Source: Nitrosomonas marina (GTDB lineage Bacteria > Pseudomonadota > Gammaproteobacteria > Burkholderiales > Nitrosomonadaceae). From it: a stretch of DNA of 64,000 bases. The stretch lies in assembly GCF_900110145.1 (NCBI RefSeq), contig NZ_FOCP01000003.1, positions 163,305 through 227,304 of the forward strand. The letters run 5' to 3'. This document shows, piece after piece, positions 40,602 through 49,709 of this stretch. The translations under genes were made by a program, and so were the position numbers. The notes under the pieces were generated by a model. That model was given only the letters and a program-made list of their open reading frames with translations, ran no database searches and was not told the origin of the DNA. The first letter of the stretch is position 1; every line of letters starts with the position of its first letter.

Positions 40602-42113
40602 TTATATAGTGCATTCAGATACCGGCAGCCAATTAACCAGCAAGCCCTGGTCGTGCAATTGGCCTTCGCCTTCATTCATGTAATAAAGATGATGGTCGGC
40701 CGAGGAAACACCCAAGTAAGCATTAGTACCCGGATAATAGCGATAACTGTAAACACCTGAATTTTGCGTTGACACGCCAGCAGGCGCCAAAACCCCGGAA
40801 TATTTACCTTCCGCCCAATTAAAGAAGCAGTTGATCGCTTCCTCGGATGATTGATTGATATAATTGTTGACAATCGCACGTCCGCCGGACAAAACCAAAT
40901 CCGGGTATTCCAGGATTTTAAATCTCTCAAATGGATTACCTTTTACTGCAATTATATCTGCCGGAGCATCCGGAGCCAATGTACCCAAGCCGGGAATGCC
41001 AAGATCTTCCGCGGCTTTTGACGTTGCAGCTTTAATAACATTGACAACATCTGCAAAATCAATCGTTTCTCCGCTCAATGCGTGTAACATGGTATGTAAC
41101 TCCTGCCCATTGATTCCCCATGGAACATTATCATGTGCAACTTCGGAACCGTAAATCACCCTGGCACCTTTCATACCAAGTCCGGCAGCATTATCCAACA
41201 TATGTTCGCAACTTGAATGTGTGTCGAGCGTAGAAACGACCGTAACACCGTCGTCCGCGATTCGTTGTAGCAGTTCATCACTGATCTCATCACACGGTAT
41301 ATGAACCAGCTCATCAATATTGGCATCCAGGGCGCGAATCAAGCCAGTTTCCTCACCTACAAACGCCATTACACGCTTTCCAAGCGCATGTGCTTTCGTC
41401 ACGATGGCTTGCGTAATCTCCGCAGAAAGCATTGGCCAAGGCGTAGCCGGAATTGGATTGCCATGCGTCTGCCAATGTCTTCCCGGTTCGCCACCGGGTT
41501 CTAAAGAAATGACTATGGCGGAAGCTCCACCATTCACTAATTCCTGTACGACTGCTTCTGCTTCGGTTACTGATGAAACGGTAATTCCAATTTTGTCATA
41601 GCCGCCATCACCACCGAAAATATTAAGTGGATAACCGTCTACAGTTTGGATAATAGGTCCCGAGCTTAATAATCGCAATGTGCCTTGGCCACCCTCCATA
41701 GCTTTCAAAGGACCGCCGACATCCTGTGCCGTCGTGATACCGTTTTTCAACACAACACCTTTATTGACATTCTGAAATGCAATGTGGCCGTGTCGTTCGA
41801 TAAAACCCGGCAATATGGTTGAATCACCCAGATCCAATTGATTGGCGCACTGGCTACTTAACTCTGCCAAGGTACCGATTTGCTTTATCTTGTTTCCTTC
41901 GATAAGAACAGCCTTGTTATCTTGGGGAAAATTGATACCGTCAAATAATCGTGCAGCTGCAAGAATCTGACATTCCGGAAGACCAGGCACAACCGTTGTA
42001 GATCCTGAGTGATCCTCATTGCCGTGCCCATAAGCATTAAGGTTGATTCCCATTGAAAGAATTAGCAAGATCAATGCATAATTTGCATTATGTAAAAAAT
42101 TATTTTTAATCAT
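40602..42113 (-). CDS. Secreted amidohydrolase-family protein
   Basis: A 503-residue protein with a signal peptide (residues 1-29, LILLILSMGINLNAYG) followed by HGNEDHS. The metal-dependent amidohydrolase domain spans about 50-400: LPGFIERHGHIAF has the HxH pair, then KNGITTAQDVGG, a metal-lysine/His region, and the closing TLAPDAPADIIAVKGNPFE. A separate C-terminal domain of about 90 residues (CFFNWAEGKYSGVLAP and YSYRYYPGTNAYLGVS) is rich in aromatic residues and is often seen alone in secreted proteobacterial proteins. Substrate unknown; imidazolonepropionase or dipeptidase-like chemistry is possible. It abuts the broken transposase. Confidence 0.8.
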   Translation of the reverse strand: MIKNNFLHNANYALILLILSMGINLNAYGHGNEDHSGSTTVVPGLPECQILAAARLFDGINFPQDNKAVLIEGNKIKQIGTLAELSSQCANQLDLGDSTILPGFIERHGHIAFQNVNKGVVLKNGITTAQDVGGPLKAMEGGQGTLRLLSSGPIIQTVDGYPLNIFGGDGGYDKIGITVSSVTEAEAVVQELVNGGASAIVISLEPGGEPGRHWQTHGNPIPATPWPMLSAEITQAIVTKAHALGKRVMAFVGEETGLIRALDANIDELVHIPCDEISDELLQRIADDGVTVVSTLDTHSSCEHMLDNAAGLGMKGARVIYGSEVAHDNVPWGINGQELHTMLHALSGETIDFADVVNVIKAATSKAAEDLGIPGLGTLAPDAPADIIAVKGNPFERFKILEYPDLVLSGGRAIVNNYINQSSEEAINCFFNWAEGKYSGVLAPAGVSTQNSGVYSYRYYPGTNAYLGVSSADHHLYYMNEGEGQLHDQGLLVNWLPVSECTI

Positions 42114-42829
42114 TTGAACAATGTATTTCCTTTAATTAAGAGTTTTTTTTATTGAGGCAGTTAGGACCTGTTCCATTAAATTGGAAACTATTCAATAAGA
42201 AATTCTTATAAGCATATTTTTATCTGCAGTGGGAAAGGATTGTAATGTCAGCTACTTTCCTTGAAAATGTGACAAATTGTCGCATCTGCGCACGTGAATA
42301 CTTCAATGAGCAAATTATGTCGCGCCAGTTCTTCACACATTGGTGTAAATAATCAACTAACGCTACGTATTTATCTGTTTACGCATCCGTAACTTCTGCA
42401 TTTCTTACAGATTCTTATGCAAGATGACACATATCTGAGACCAGCCACCTTTTTGAAGCAGTTAATAAAACAAATCGTGCACTGTGCAATCACCCTACCC
42501 CAGCCAGAATTAATGAGTTTAAGGAAGCTGTGAATCTAGAAACAATAGCTATTTGACCAACACACCTTCAAGGTCTTTCAGGTCATCGCCAAGCGACAGC
42601 CAATGCCCGGTATTATGGGCAACCAATACACGCTCAAGGTTCTCGATTGTGAATAGCCGGACTTTTTTACACCTTCCCTCCCGCTTTAAAATCTAACCCT
42701 CGCATCAGCGCCATTTAAAGCACTGCGTGCATTTGGCTGTTCGTCTGAACGTGTTTTCCAGGCTAACAAGAATTATTCATATACGTTTTTAGACAGACAC
42801 CAGAAAGAGACCCGTAGACATACTCAATT
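42114..42829. other. Intergenic region with a possible decayed gene
   Basis: About 715 bases without an intact gene. On the minus strand at about 42555-42700 two overlapping frames read like one broken protein: MALMRGLDFKAGGKV, then a frame shift, VRLFTIENLERVLVAHNTGH, and on to WLSLGDDLKDLEGVLVK and a stop. It looks coding but I cannot name the family. The rest is AT-rich with no recognised element. Confidence 0.35.
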
Positions 42830-42861
42830 AAATTTTGTTATGTTATAACGTATCATAATTT
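42830..42861. promoter_or_regulatory. Zur-like operator before the MerC-type gene
   Basis: A 32-base near-palindrome: arm aaattttgttatgtt (42830-42844), central at, arm aacgtatcataattt (42847-42861); 12 of 15 arm positions pair. Its core TGTTATGTTATAACGTAT resembles the proteobacterial Zur operator (GTTATGTTATAACATAAC type). It ends 15 bases before the MerC-like start, so a bound repressor would block transcription or the leader. Assignment to Zur is by pattern only. Confidence 0.6.
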
Positions 42862-42876
42862 AATTGATGAACTTTG

Positions 42877-43275
42877 ATGCTTAATTTCTCAAAATATACT
42901 CCCTTTTTGGATAAATGCGCTATATGTACTTCAGCAATCTGCGCCTTTCACTGTCTCAGTCTTCCTTTCTTGCTGAGTTTTTTTCCGGCATTGGCTGTTT
43001 CTGTATTCGGACAAGAATTTTTTCATGAATTCTTGTTAGGGTTAGTTGTCCCGCTTAGCCTCATATCTCTTTCATCTAGCTGCAAACAACACAAGAGCTG
43101 GAGCGTCGCTCTATTAGGTCTGACCGGATTAATTGTTTTAATATTCACTGCAATTATGGGACATGAAGCGTTGGGCAAGGACGTAGAACGTACTGCAACA
43201 CTTATTGGCGCTGCATTGATCGCCGCTGGGCACCTGCGTAACTATGCGCTCTGTCACCCAACCTGCAAGCATTAA
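42877..43275 (+). CDS. MerC-family membrane protein
   Basis: A 132-residue protein with four membrane helices. The first helix has the MerC cysteine pattern DKCAICTSAICAFHCLSLPF, and there is a C-terminal ALCHPTCKH. MerC proteins carry metal ions (mercury in the classical case) across the inner membrane. Many chromosomal members are not in mer operons and are controlled by zinc. Here there is no merA, merR or merT, and a Zur-like palindrome lies directly upstream, so a role in zinc supply is more likely. I start at ATG 42877; a TTG at 42874 is adjacent. Confidence 0.82.
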   Translation: MLNFSKYTPFLDKCAICTSAICAFHCLSLPFLLSFFPALAVSVFGQEFFHEFLLGLVVPLSLISLSSSCKQHKSWSVALLGLTGLIVLIFTAIMGHEALGKDVERTATLIGAALIAAGHLRNYALCHPTCKH

Positions 43276-43341
43276 ACAGTTTTCAATACTCTCACTGCCT
43301 GTTTAGGATTGAATGCAAGTAGCAACCTGGCCGCATGGTTG

Positions 43342-43959
43342 TTAAGAGGAATTCTTCAGTTCGATCCACGCACCACGAAGAACTCGTATGGCGGATTTGG
43401 TAAACAACATGAGCAGTATGGCAGCTACCAGAATATCTGGCCAGGCCGAACCCAAGATCCATACACTGAATGACGCAATTAACACCGCCACACCGTCGAA
43501 AGTGTCGTTTCGGGAACACTCCCATACCGAAGACATATTGATATCACTATGGCGAAAAGGAGTCAGAAGCCACAGACAGATGAGATTTGCAAAAAGATTG
43601 ACTAAGGCTGCGATACCCATAGTTTCGACCTTTGGAACCTCAAGATGTAGGAAATGCCAGTAAATTTGAGTAGCGACGATTAATGCAGCTGCTGCGATGA
43701 GTACTCCCTTGAAAAGGGCCACTCTTGCTTTTGCCAAATGACTTGCTCCGACAACTGCGAGACTCAGTCCGTAGGTCAGTGCGTCACCAAGATTATCAAG
43801 CATTCCGGAAAGCAAGGATGATGAACCACTAAAAATCGAACCTGCGGCCATCACAACGAAAGAGGCGACATTAATTAAAAGCACAATGATCAATACGCGT
43901 CGCTGCCGATATTCAAGCTCGGCAGCATCCAGGTGTCCATCGCAACAACTATCACTCAT
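43342..43959 (-). CDS. Cation diffusion facilitator family transporter (short)
   Basis: A 205-residue protein with a Cys/His start (MSDSCCDGHLDAAELEYRQR) and six membrane helices. It has the CDF metal-site motifs SSLLSGMLDNLGDALTYG (helix 2) and RNDTFDGVAVLIAS (helix 5). The usual cytosolic C-terminal dimerisation domain is missing, as in the short CzcD-like group. It probably exports a divalent metal such as zinc or cadmium. It is convergent with the MerC-like gene, so one locus may hold opposing metal transporters. Confidence 0.82.
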   Translation of the reverse strand: MSDSCCDGHLDAAELEYRQRRVLIIVLLINVASFVVMAAGSIFSGSSSLLSGMLDNLGDALTYGLSLAVVGASHLAKARVALFKGVLIAAAALIVATQIYWHFLHLEVPKVETMGIAALVNLFANLICLWLLTPFRHSDINMSSVWECSRNDTFDGVAVLIASFSVWILGSAWPDILVAAILLMLFTKSAIRVLRGAWIELKNSS

Positions 43960-44112
43960 TCACTGTATCCTGTAATCATCTAACGTTGGAATTGTATGGT
44001 GCTTGTAAAATGCGAAGCGCTTTCAGGCATCCAACCTGAATAACTTGTTGACTGTTTGTTCTGTGACAAAAGCAAATATATACGCTCCATCAGAATAGTT
44101 TGTGATAACTTC

Positions 44113-44372
44113 TTAAGTTTTAGCAATGCTGTCTTTACAGGTTGCCCGATCTTTAATTAAGTGCCAGTTGTCGTAATTGTGACGGTATTCAGCACCCTCT
44201 TTAGCCAGCACATCACCACCTAAAATAAATATTCTGTTTTTTCACAATGTCCGATAATTGTAAGGGCATCTTCGTATCTCCACGCAATTTCATTTAGACC
44301 GATTGAACTCAGGTTGATTTCCTTGCCTTTTAATTGTTCTCGTATGACCGTTTTTATACAGCCTGGGTAATT
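44113..44372 (-). pseudogene. Frameshifted Imm40-like immunity protein gene
   Basis: On the minus strand one frame (44372-44220) reads GKEINLSSIGLNEIAWRYED then ALTIIGHCEKTEYLF and stops. The frame one base over continues as LGGDVLAKEGAEYRHNYDNW and HLIKDRATCKDSIAKT and stops at 44113. Joined, they match the Imm40 pattern: SIGLNEIA, an acidic helix, (I)LGGDV and YDNW. The shift lies in a T-rich tract near 44222-44230 and looks like a 4-base loss (attt). No start codon is seen and no toxin gene is adjacent. It is a relic of a polymorphic-toxin immunity gene. Confidence 0.6.
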
Positions 44373-44432
44373 TCAAACAATTTCAGGCAATAACGTTAAT
44401 GCGCTTGATCTGAACCGGCAATAAGACAAATA

Positions 44433-46271
44433 TTATTCCATCTCCACAAAGCGCTCATAGCGCTGCTTCAATTCCGGCATAACCTTCTCTGCCGCTGCAT
44501 ATCCTGATTCGAAAAGCTGCTCACCACGCGTAAAGTCGGCAAAGGGAAAGGCTGAAGTATCCGGAGTCAACAGAAAATCGCTTTCTGACATATGCAATTT
44601 GGCCAATTCATGTGAACTGACCTCAAGAACGCGGTTGAGTGTTGAGAAATATCCAACATGCTGCATTTCACTTTCAAGAGTATGCGCATTATTTTTGCCG
44701 AATGTAGGGTGCAATTTAGTTCCAACATCAACGGCGACTATATAGTCCGCACACTGTTTTCTGAGAACGGAACTTGGTACGTTGATCAATACGCCGCCAT
44801 CTACAAGAGCAAGCCCGTCTCGCCAGATCGGCTTGCCAAAAACCGGATAATTAATACTCTCCAATATACTATTGACCGCTCCCCCGTTTGAACGGATAAC
44901 TGCCTGACCGCTGATCAGATCAGCCGAAATCGTATGTACCGGCAGCAACAATTGCTCGAGCATAAGGCCTTTCAAATATTTTCTTAACCTGTGTTCTATC
45001 AAGCCAAACCTGAATAACGTCCACAAATAAAACTGACTCATTTTAGGTATGAAGCGCATAATTCCGGGCGGTTGCATTTCATTGTTAAACAGGTTCAGTA
45101 GATGCTTTGGATTAAATCCTGCCCCAAGTCCCACGGCAATGATCGCGCCCGCACTGGTACCTGCGACACGATCAAAATATAGCCCGTGCTCTTCAAATGC
45201 CGCAATAACACCAATATGCGCCAGACCATGTGCACCGCCGCCGCCCAGCGCCAGCCCCATGTGAACGTCTCTTGCAATATGATAAAGACGTGTTAGATCC
45301 GCAGTCCGCATTTCATTGTTATACGCGCTATAGATACATCGTACCGCTTCAAGATCTGTCGGCATTACATACGTGGAATTATCCGCGAGATTATAAGATT
45401 TTGATTGTATCCAGACAGCCTGGATGCGCCTTTTAAGTTCCGAATGCTGCTGAAGCATCGCTTCGGCCAGTTCGATGAAGGCTTGTTTGACTGGTCGATT
45501 CTGCTCAATCAACCACCAGATTCGTTCACATTGCAATAACAGTTCCGCAGTTATCCGCCCCCCATGCAAATCGATAAACACATGGTCACAACGCTTCGTA
45601 GCTGATATTAATTCCAGTAAAAATTTTGTTTTGTCCGTCGAGGAATTTAGTGTATGGATTGGAAACGAATTTTTATGCGCAGTTAGTTCCCAGAATGACA
45701 TTCGATCAGTAAAAACTTCTATTGTTTTATTTTTCTGGGAAAAAAAATGCACCACGGAAGGCGCAATCAATGATGTCAATTCGGAGGTACGAATCAATCC
45801 GATTATATCCTGCTTATGGCGCACAATTTTTCGAGACTGAGCGCCCAGCAACCATTTACCAATAGTACGGCTTAGCTTGATTGAAAACTCAGGCAAAGTT
45901 TTAGCCAACTGATAAAAGTCGCGCTTGGAAATCTCCAGTACCGTTGTATCCATGACGGCCGTCGCTGTTGCTGCACGACGACCACCGATCAGCAATGACA
46001 GTTCACCAAAATGATCCCCCTGTTGCAGCATATTGACAACCCGTTCACTACCGTCTTCCTGGAGCATGCTTAGACGTACCCGTCCGAATAAAATAATAAA
46101 CATGCTAGTACCTATGTCACCCTGCTGTATCAGCTTTTCACCGCTGTTAAAGGTACGACGCTTTGCTGCTGCCAATATTCTTTGCGTATCCTCGTTACTG
46201 AGCCCACCCAACTCAATTGGCAAATCCTGTTTATTATCGACCTTGTCATTCACGGCATAACTCTCGAACAT
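44433..46271 (-). CDS. Patatin-like phospholipase with cyclic-nucleotide-binding domain (NTE/RssA type)
   Basis: A 612-residue protein. An N-terminal cNMP-binding domain (about 22-140, with GDIGTSMFIILFGRVRL and DHFGELSLLIGG) is joined through a middle region to a patatin domain (about 338-500). The glycine oxyanion loop is LGGGGAHGLAHIG, the nucleophile Ser373 is in GTSAG and the catalytic Asp491 is in LVDGG. It resembles the bacterial relatives of neuropathy target esterase and should hydrolyse lysophospholipids, perhaps gated by cAMP or another ligand. Monocistronic, with about 260 bases to the next divergent gene. Confidence 0.88.
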   Translation of the reverse strand: MFESYAVNDKVDNKQDLPIELGGLSNEDTQRILAAAKRRTFNSGEKLIQQGDIGTSMFIILFGRVRLSMLQEDGSERVVNMLQQGDHFGELSLLIGGRRAATATAVMDTTVLEISKRDFYQLAKTLPEFSIKLSRTIGKWLLGAQSRKIVRHKQDIIGLIRTSELTSLIAPSVVHFFSQKNKTIEVFTDRMSFWELTAHKNSFPIHTLNSSTDKTKFLLELISATKRCDHVFIDLHGGRITAELLLQCERIWWLIEQNRPVKQAFIELAEAMLQQHSELKRRIQAVWIQSKSYNLADNSTYVMPTDLEAVRCIYSAYNNEMRTADLTRLYHIARDVHMGLALGGGGAHGLAHIGVIAAFEEHGLYFDRVAGTSAGAIIAVGLGAGFNPKHLLNLFNNEMQPPGIMRFIPKMSQFYLWTLFRFGLIEHRLRKYLKGLMLEQLLLPVHTISADLISGQAVIRSNGGAVNSILESINYPVFGKPIWRDGLALVDGGVLINVPSSVLRKQCADYIVAVDVGTKLHPTFGKNNAHTLESEMQHVGYFSTLNRVLEVSSHELAKLHMSESDFLLTPDTSAFPFADFTRGEQLFESGYAAAEKVMPELKQRYERFVEME

Positions 46272-46535
46272 TGGTTGCGGTATTCTTTCAGTTAATCAGT
46301 AAGCGATCAAGTTCAAACACAAGCATAAAAATGGCTGTTTGATACAACATTTGCTTTTAAAAATAAAATTCCACCCAAAGCTGTGTCGCTCTCGTTGCAT
46401 AGAATGCGTTTTATCAAAATGTATCTTCGAGTTAGCAACTGATTATTAAACTAAATACATATCACGTGTGAGGCATTCAGAGTTATAATTTTCCCGAATC
46501 GTCATCGAATCTACAAAACTGTAAAAGAAACAATA

Positions 46536-47756
46536 ATGCCCAGAAATACTTGTTTTGCTCACTTGCTGATAATAGCAAGCTGCGTTCTGCTCAACATCTC
46601 AACGGCAAGAGCCTCAACTGTTGACTGCTCTGAACACACCGCCCCTGCTACTTTTGTTATAGATAATGGCTTACTTTGCCTGCAGAAAATCATTATTGAA
46701 GAACAGCCTGAAATGGCGTTTTACACTGCTTCTCTGGCATGGACAGATACCAATAATCCCAATCAGTTCAGATTATTGAACACAGGCCCGGATATAAGCG
46801 CTGATCTAAACAGTCCGTCTTTTTCAACAATAAACGGTTTGCTTAGTTTACCCAAAGTCGATGTACCCGGCACCTACGGCACAGAACGTTATGTGGTCAA
46901 TCTGGCCTTGACTGACAAAACGGATTTTTCAATATTCGAGCTTGTATCCGTATCGGTGTACATCAACCCTGATTTTATTCCCAATGTTACCTGGAAGCCC
47001 TATGGAATGCTCGACCAGGAAGAAAAACATGCTGTCGATCTGCTGGGCCGTTCGCTGCCTTATGCAAAACTGGCTGACGCGGTCTATGATTTTGACAACA
47101 CAGTCATCGATCAGTGGATACTGATTGAAACAAAAGATAACAACTCCGGAATGCAGGCAGGCGTTTACTATGACCCGAACACCAATGAAGTAGCGCTTGC
47201 TTTCCGTGGAACAGAAACCTGTGATTTTCCATGCTCTCTCAGCGAGCTTGCAGAGCTTGCACTAGATACGGCAGCTGACACCTTGCTCACATTTGGGCTT
47301 GTCGACACACAGTTCGAAGATGCCATGGACTATGCCCGGAATGTCATCGAGCGCGCGCAAGGCAGGCAAATCATCGTAACCGGACACTCGCTTGGTGGCG
47401 GGCTGGCGCAGGCAGTTGGTTCAGCATTCGGACTGGAAACATTCGCTTTTAATTCCGCACCAGTTCCAGATGATTTTTTCGACGAGTATCCGCCCGCACT
47501 ACCACAAGAAACACTCAATGACATTATCCATGTACTCGCCGATATACACGACCCGGTTTCCAACACCGATGAAACCGGCAAATTCTATCGGAACGCAGCG
47601 CATGTATCCTCGCTGATACAATTTGATTTTGATCTGAAAGAAATCCTGCCCCCGGAATTGCGAAAACTGGATGAACTAAGATTCAACCGTCACAGTATCA
47701 CAACGCTTGTTGATAACGCATCCTCACTTCTAACGCTTTATCAGGACGGATGGTAG
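46536..47756 (+). CDS. Secreted class 3 lipase-like alpha/beta hydrolase
   Basis: A 406-residue protein. Signal peptide at about 1-27 (LLIIASCVLLNISTARAS). A beta-rich N-terminal domain (30-150) precedes a class 3 lipase-like hydrolase domain. The nucleophile elbow is VTGHSLGGGLAQ with Ser285; an Asp in ADIHDPVS and a His in NRHSITTL complete a plausible triad. The strand EVALAFRGTE before it is also typical. It probably acts on lipids or esters in the periplasm or outside the cell. It lies 12 bases before the SLC13 transporter gene. Confidence 0.8.
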   Translation: MPRNTCFAHLLIIASCVLLNISTARASTVDCSEHTAPATFVIDNGLLCLQKIIIEEQPEMAFYTASLAWTDTNNPNQFRLLNTGPDISADLNSPSFSTINGLLSLPKVDVPGTYGTERYVVNLALTDKTDFSIFELVSVSVYINPDFIPNVTWKPYGMLDQEEKHAVDLLGRSLPYAKLADAVYDFDNTVIDQWILIETKDNNSGMQAGVYYDPNTNEVALAFRGTETCDFPCSLSELAELALDTAADTLLTFGLVDTQFEDAMDYARNVIERAQGRQIIVTGHSLGGGLAQAVGSAFGLETFAFNSAPVPDDFFDEYPPALPQETLNDIIHVLADIHDPVSNTDETGKFYRNAAHVSSLIQFDFDLKEILPPELRKLDELRFNRHSITTLVDNASSLLTLYQDGW

Positions 47757-47768
47757 TGTCGAATATAA

Positions 47769-49643
47769 ATGGATAGCATCCAATTGACGGTCGAACAGTT
47801 ACAGATCACGGGTATACTGCTGATAACTGCCGCATTGTTTTTATGGGGAAGCTGGCGTCACGATATGGTTGCCGTTGGAGCATTGCTGGCCTGTGCGATA
47901 ACTGGTCTCGTCAGTTACACTGATGCTTTCCTGGGTTTCAGCCATCCCGCTGTAATTACAGTCGCGTGTATATTGATTCTCAGCGCTGGTCTGCAAAGCT
48001 CGGGAGCCGTTGACTGGCTGACAAGATGGCTTTTACCAGTTAAATCTGGCCCGACATTGTCAATGGTCGCACTGACCTGTCTGGCTGCAGTACTTTCTGG
48101 TTTTATGAACAACGTGGGAGCACTCGCAATCTTGATCCCGGTTGCATTGCAAATGGCGGCCAGACTGAATATGCCGCCCGGACAAATCTTGATGCCGGTA
48201 GCTTTCGGTTCAATTCTCGGTGGAATGACCACGATGATCGGCACACCACCCAATCTGATCGTTTCGGGCATTCGCGCAGAAACCACAGAACTGGGATATT
48301 TCTCCATGTTTGACTTTGCTCCCGTGGGTATAAGTGTTGCGATAGTGGGCGTACTGTTCATCACGCTCTTTGGCTGGCGACTCGTCCCTGAACGCAAGCA
48401 GGCGGGTTCCGAGGGTTTCGATCTCAGCGCCTACCTGACTGAAGCCCGTGTCCCTGAAGACAGCAAAGCCGTCGGCATGCGTTTGCACGAAGCCGAAGCA
48501 GCCCTGAGCGCAGCGGATGCGCAGGTTGTCGGTTTGGTGCGAAACGATGTTCGCGTAACACCGGCAAGTCTGAGTCGAAAAATCTACGCAAATGATATTC
48601 TGATTATCGAAGCGGAAGCGGAGCCTCTTGCCAATGCCTTATCCAGCCTGGGTTTAGTGCTGGAGGAAGCAAAAACTGATGAACAGACAAGCGACGAGGA
48701 TAATTCTGAGCCCCAAAAGAACGAAAAAAAAGCAGCGGCGCAAAACGAGCAGTCAGATAATGAAAAAGACAAAAAACCCGGATCCAGCGAACTCATTTTA
48801 GCGGAATATGTCATATTGCCTGCTTCGTTTCTGGTAAATAGATCGCCCAGTATGATAGCACTGCGCACGCGATATGGAGTTAATTTGCTCGCATTATCTC
48901 GAACCGGCAGTCGAACTATGGCGCGTTTGCGTACTATCCAATTCAGAGCCGGCGACGTACTGCTGTTACAGGGTCCACCTGATGCGCTTGCTGAATTTGC
49001 TGAAAATACGGGTTGTGTACCGCTTGCAGAGAGAACGCTGCGCATTCCGGACAAGCGTAAGGCTTTGCTGAGCGGTCTGATTTTGTTGTCGGCAATTGGC
49101 ATTATTGTATCCGGAGTCTTGCCGCCAGCCATTGCATTTTTGTGCGGTGTATTAGCTGTCACCGGGCTCCAGATCGTACCGCTGCGCAATGCATACCAAG
49201 TGATCGACTGGTCCGTCATTGTTTTACTGGCTGCACTTATACCGGTGGCAAGCGCAATGCAAAGTACCGGCGTAGCTGATTTGATTGCGCGCGGATTACT
49301 TGAAAGCCTGGCACAGGGGCATGCGATTATTGCACTGGGATTGATACTGATCGTTACCATGACATTATCGGATGTCATGAACAATGCGGCTACGGCAGCA
49401 GTCATGTGCCCGATTGCGCTAGGTACCGCCAATCAGCTTGGCGTCAATCCTGATGCCTTTCTGATGGCCGTTGCAGTAGGCGCCTCATGCGCCTTTCTGA
49501 CACCGATCGGCCATCAAAATAATACATTAATACTCGGTCCGGGAGGTTTCCGTTTTGGCGATTACTGGCGGCTTGGACTGCCTTTGGAAATCCTGGTTGT
49601 CAGCGTCAGTATTCCCATGCTTATTTGGGTCTGGCCGCTATAA
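47769..49643 (+). CDS. SLC13-family permease with RCK_C domains
   Basis: A 624-residue membrane protein of the divalent anion/Na+ symporter family. Twelve or so membrane helices are split by a cytosolic insert (about 215-425) with two TrkA C-terminal (RCK_C) domains. Between these lies a charged linker rich in Glu, Lys and Gln (DEQTSDEDNSEPQKNEKKAA). Conserved membrane motifs are SGFMNNVGALAILIPVAL, GGMTTMIGTPPNLI and LSDVMNNAATAAVMCPIAL. It carries an anion such as sulfate, phosphate or a dicarboxylate; specificity is not readable. Probably cotranscribed with the lipase gene. Confidence 0.87.
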   Translation: MDSIQLTVEQLQITGILLITAALFLWGSWRHDMVAVGALLACAITGLVSYTDAFLGFSHPAVITVACILILSAGLQSSGAVDWLTRWLLPVKSGPTLSMVALTCLAAVLSGFMNNVGALAILIPVALQMAARLNMPPGQILMPVAFGSILGGMTTMIGTPPNLIVSGIRAETTELGYFSMFDFAPVGISVAIVGVLFITLFGWRLVPERKQAGSEGFDLSAYLTEARVPEDSKAVGMRLHEAEAALSAADAQVVGLVRNDVRVTPASLSRKIYANDILIIEAEAEPLANALSSLGLVLEEAKTDEQTSDEDNSEPQKNEKKAAAQNEQSDNEKDKKPGSSELILAEYVILPASFLVNRSPSMIALRTRYGVNLLALSRTGSRTMARLRTIQFRAGDVLLLQGPPDALAEFAENTGCVPLAERTLRIPDKRKALLSGLILLSAIGIIVSGVLPPAIAFLCGVLAVTGLQIVPLRNAYQVIDWSVIVLLAALIPVASAMQSTGVADLIARGLLESLAQGHAIIALGLILIVTMTLSDVMNNAATAAVMCPIALGTANQLGVNPDAFLMAVAVGASCAFLTPIGHQNNTLILGPGGFRFGDYWRLGLPLEILVVSVSIPMLIWVWPL

Positions 49644-49709
49644 AAGCATATTGTACCGGGGATTAACGGCCAACTCTGTTCAAAGAAAAGGAATAAGAGC
49701 ATTGAATTC

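Noticed and set aside
48584..49432. Minus-strand 282-codon open frame inside the SLC13 gene
   Set aside because: Antisense to clear membrane-transport motifs; composition is that of a shadow frame.
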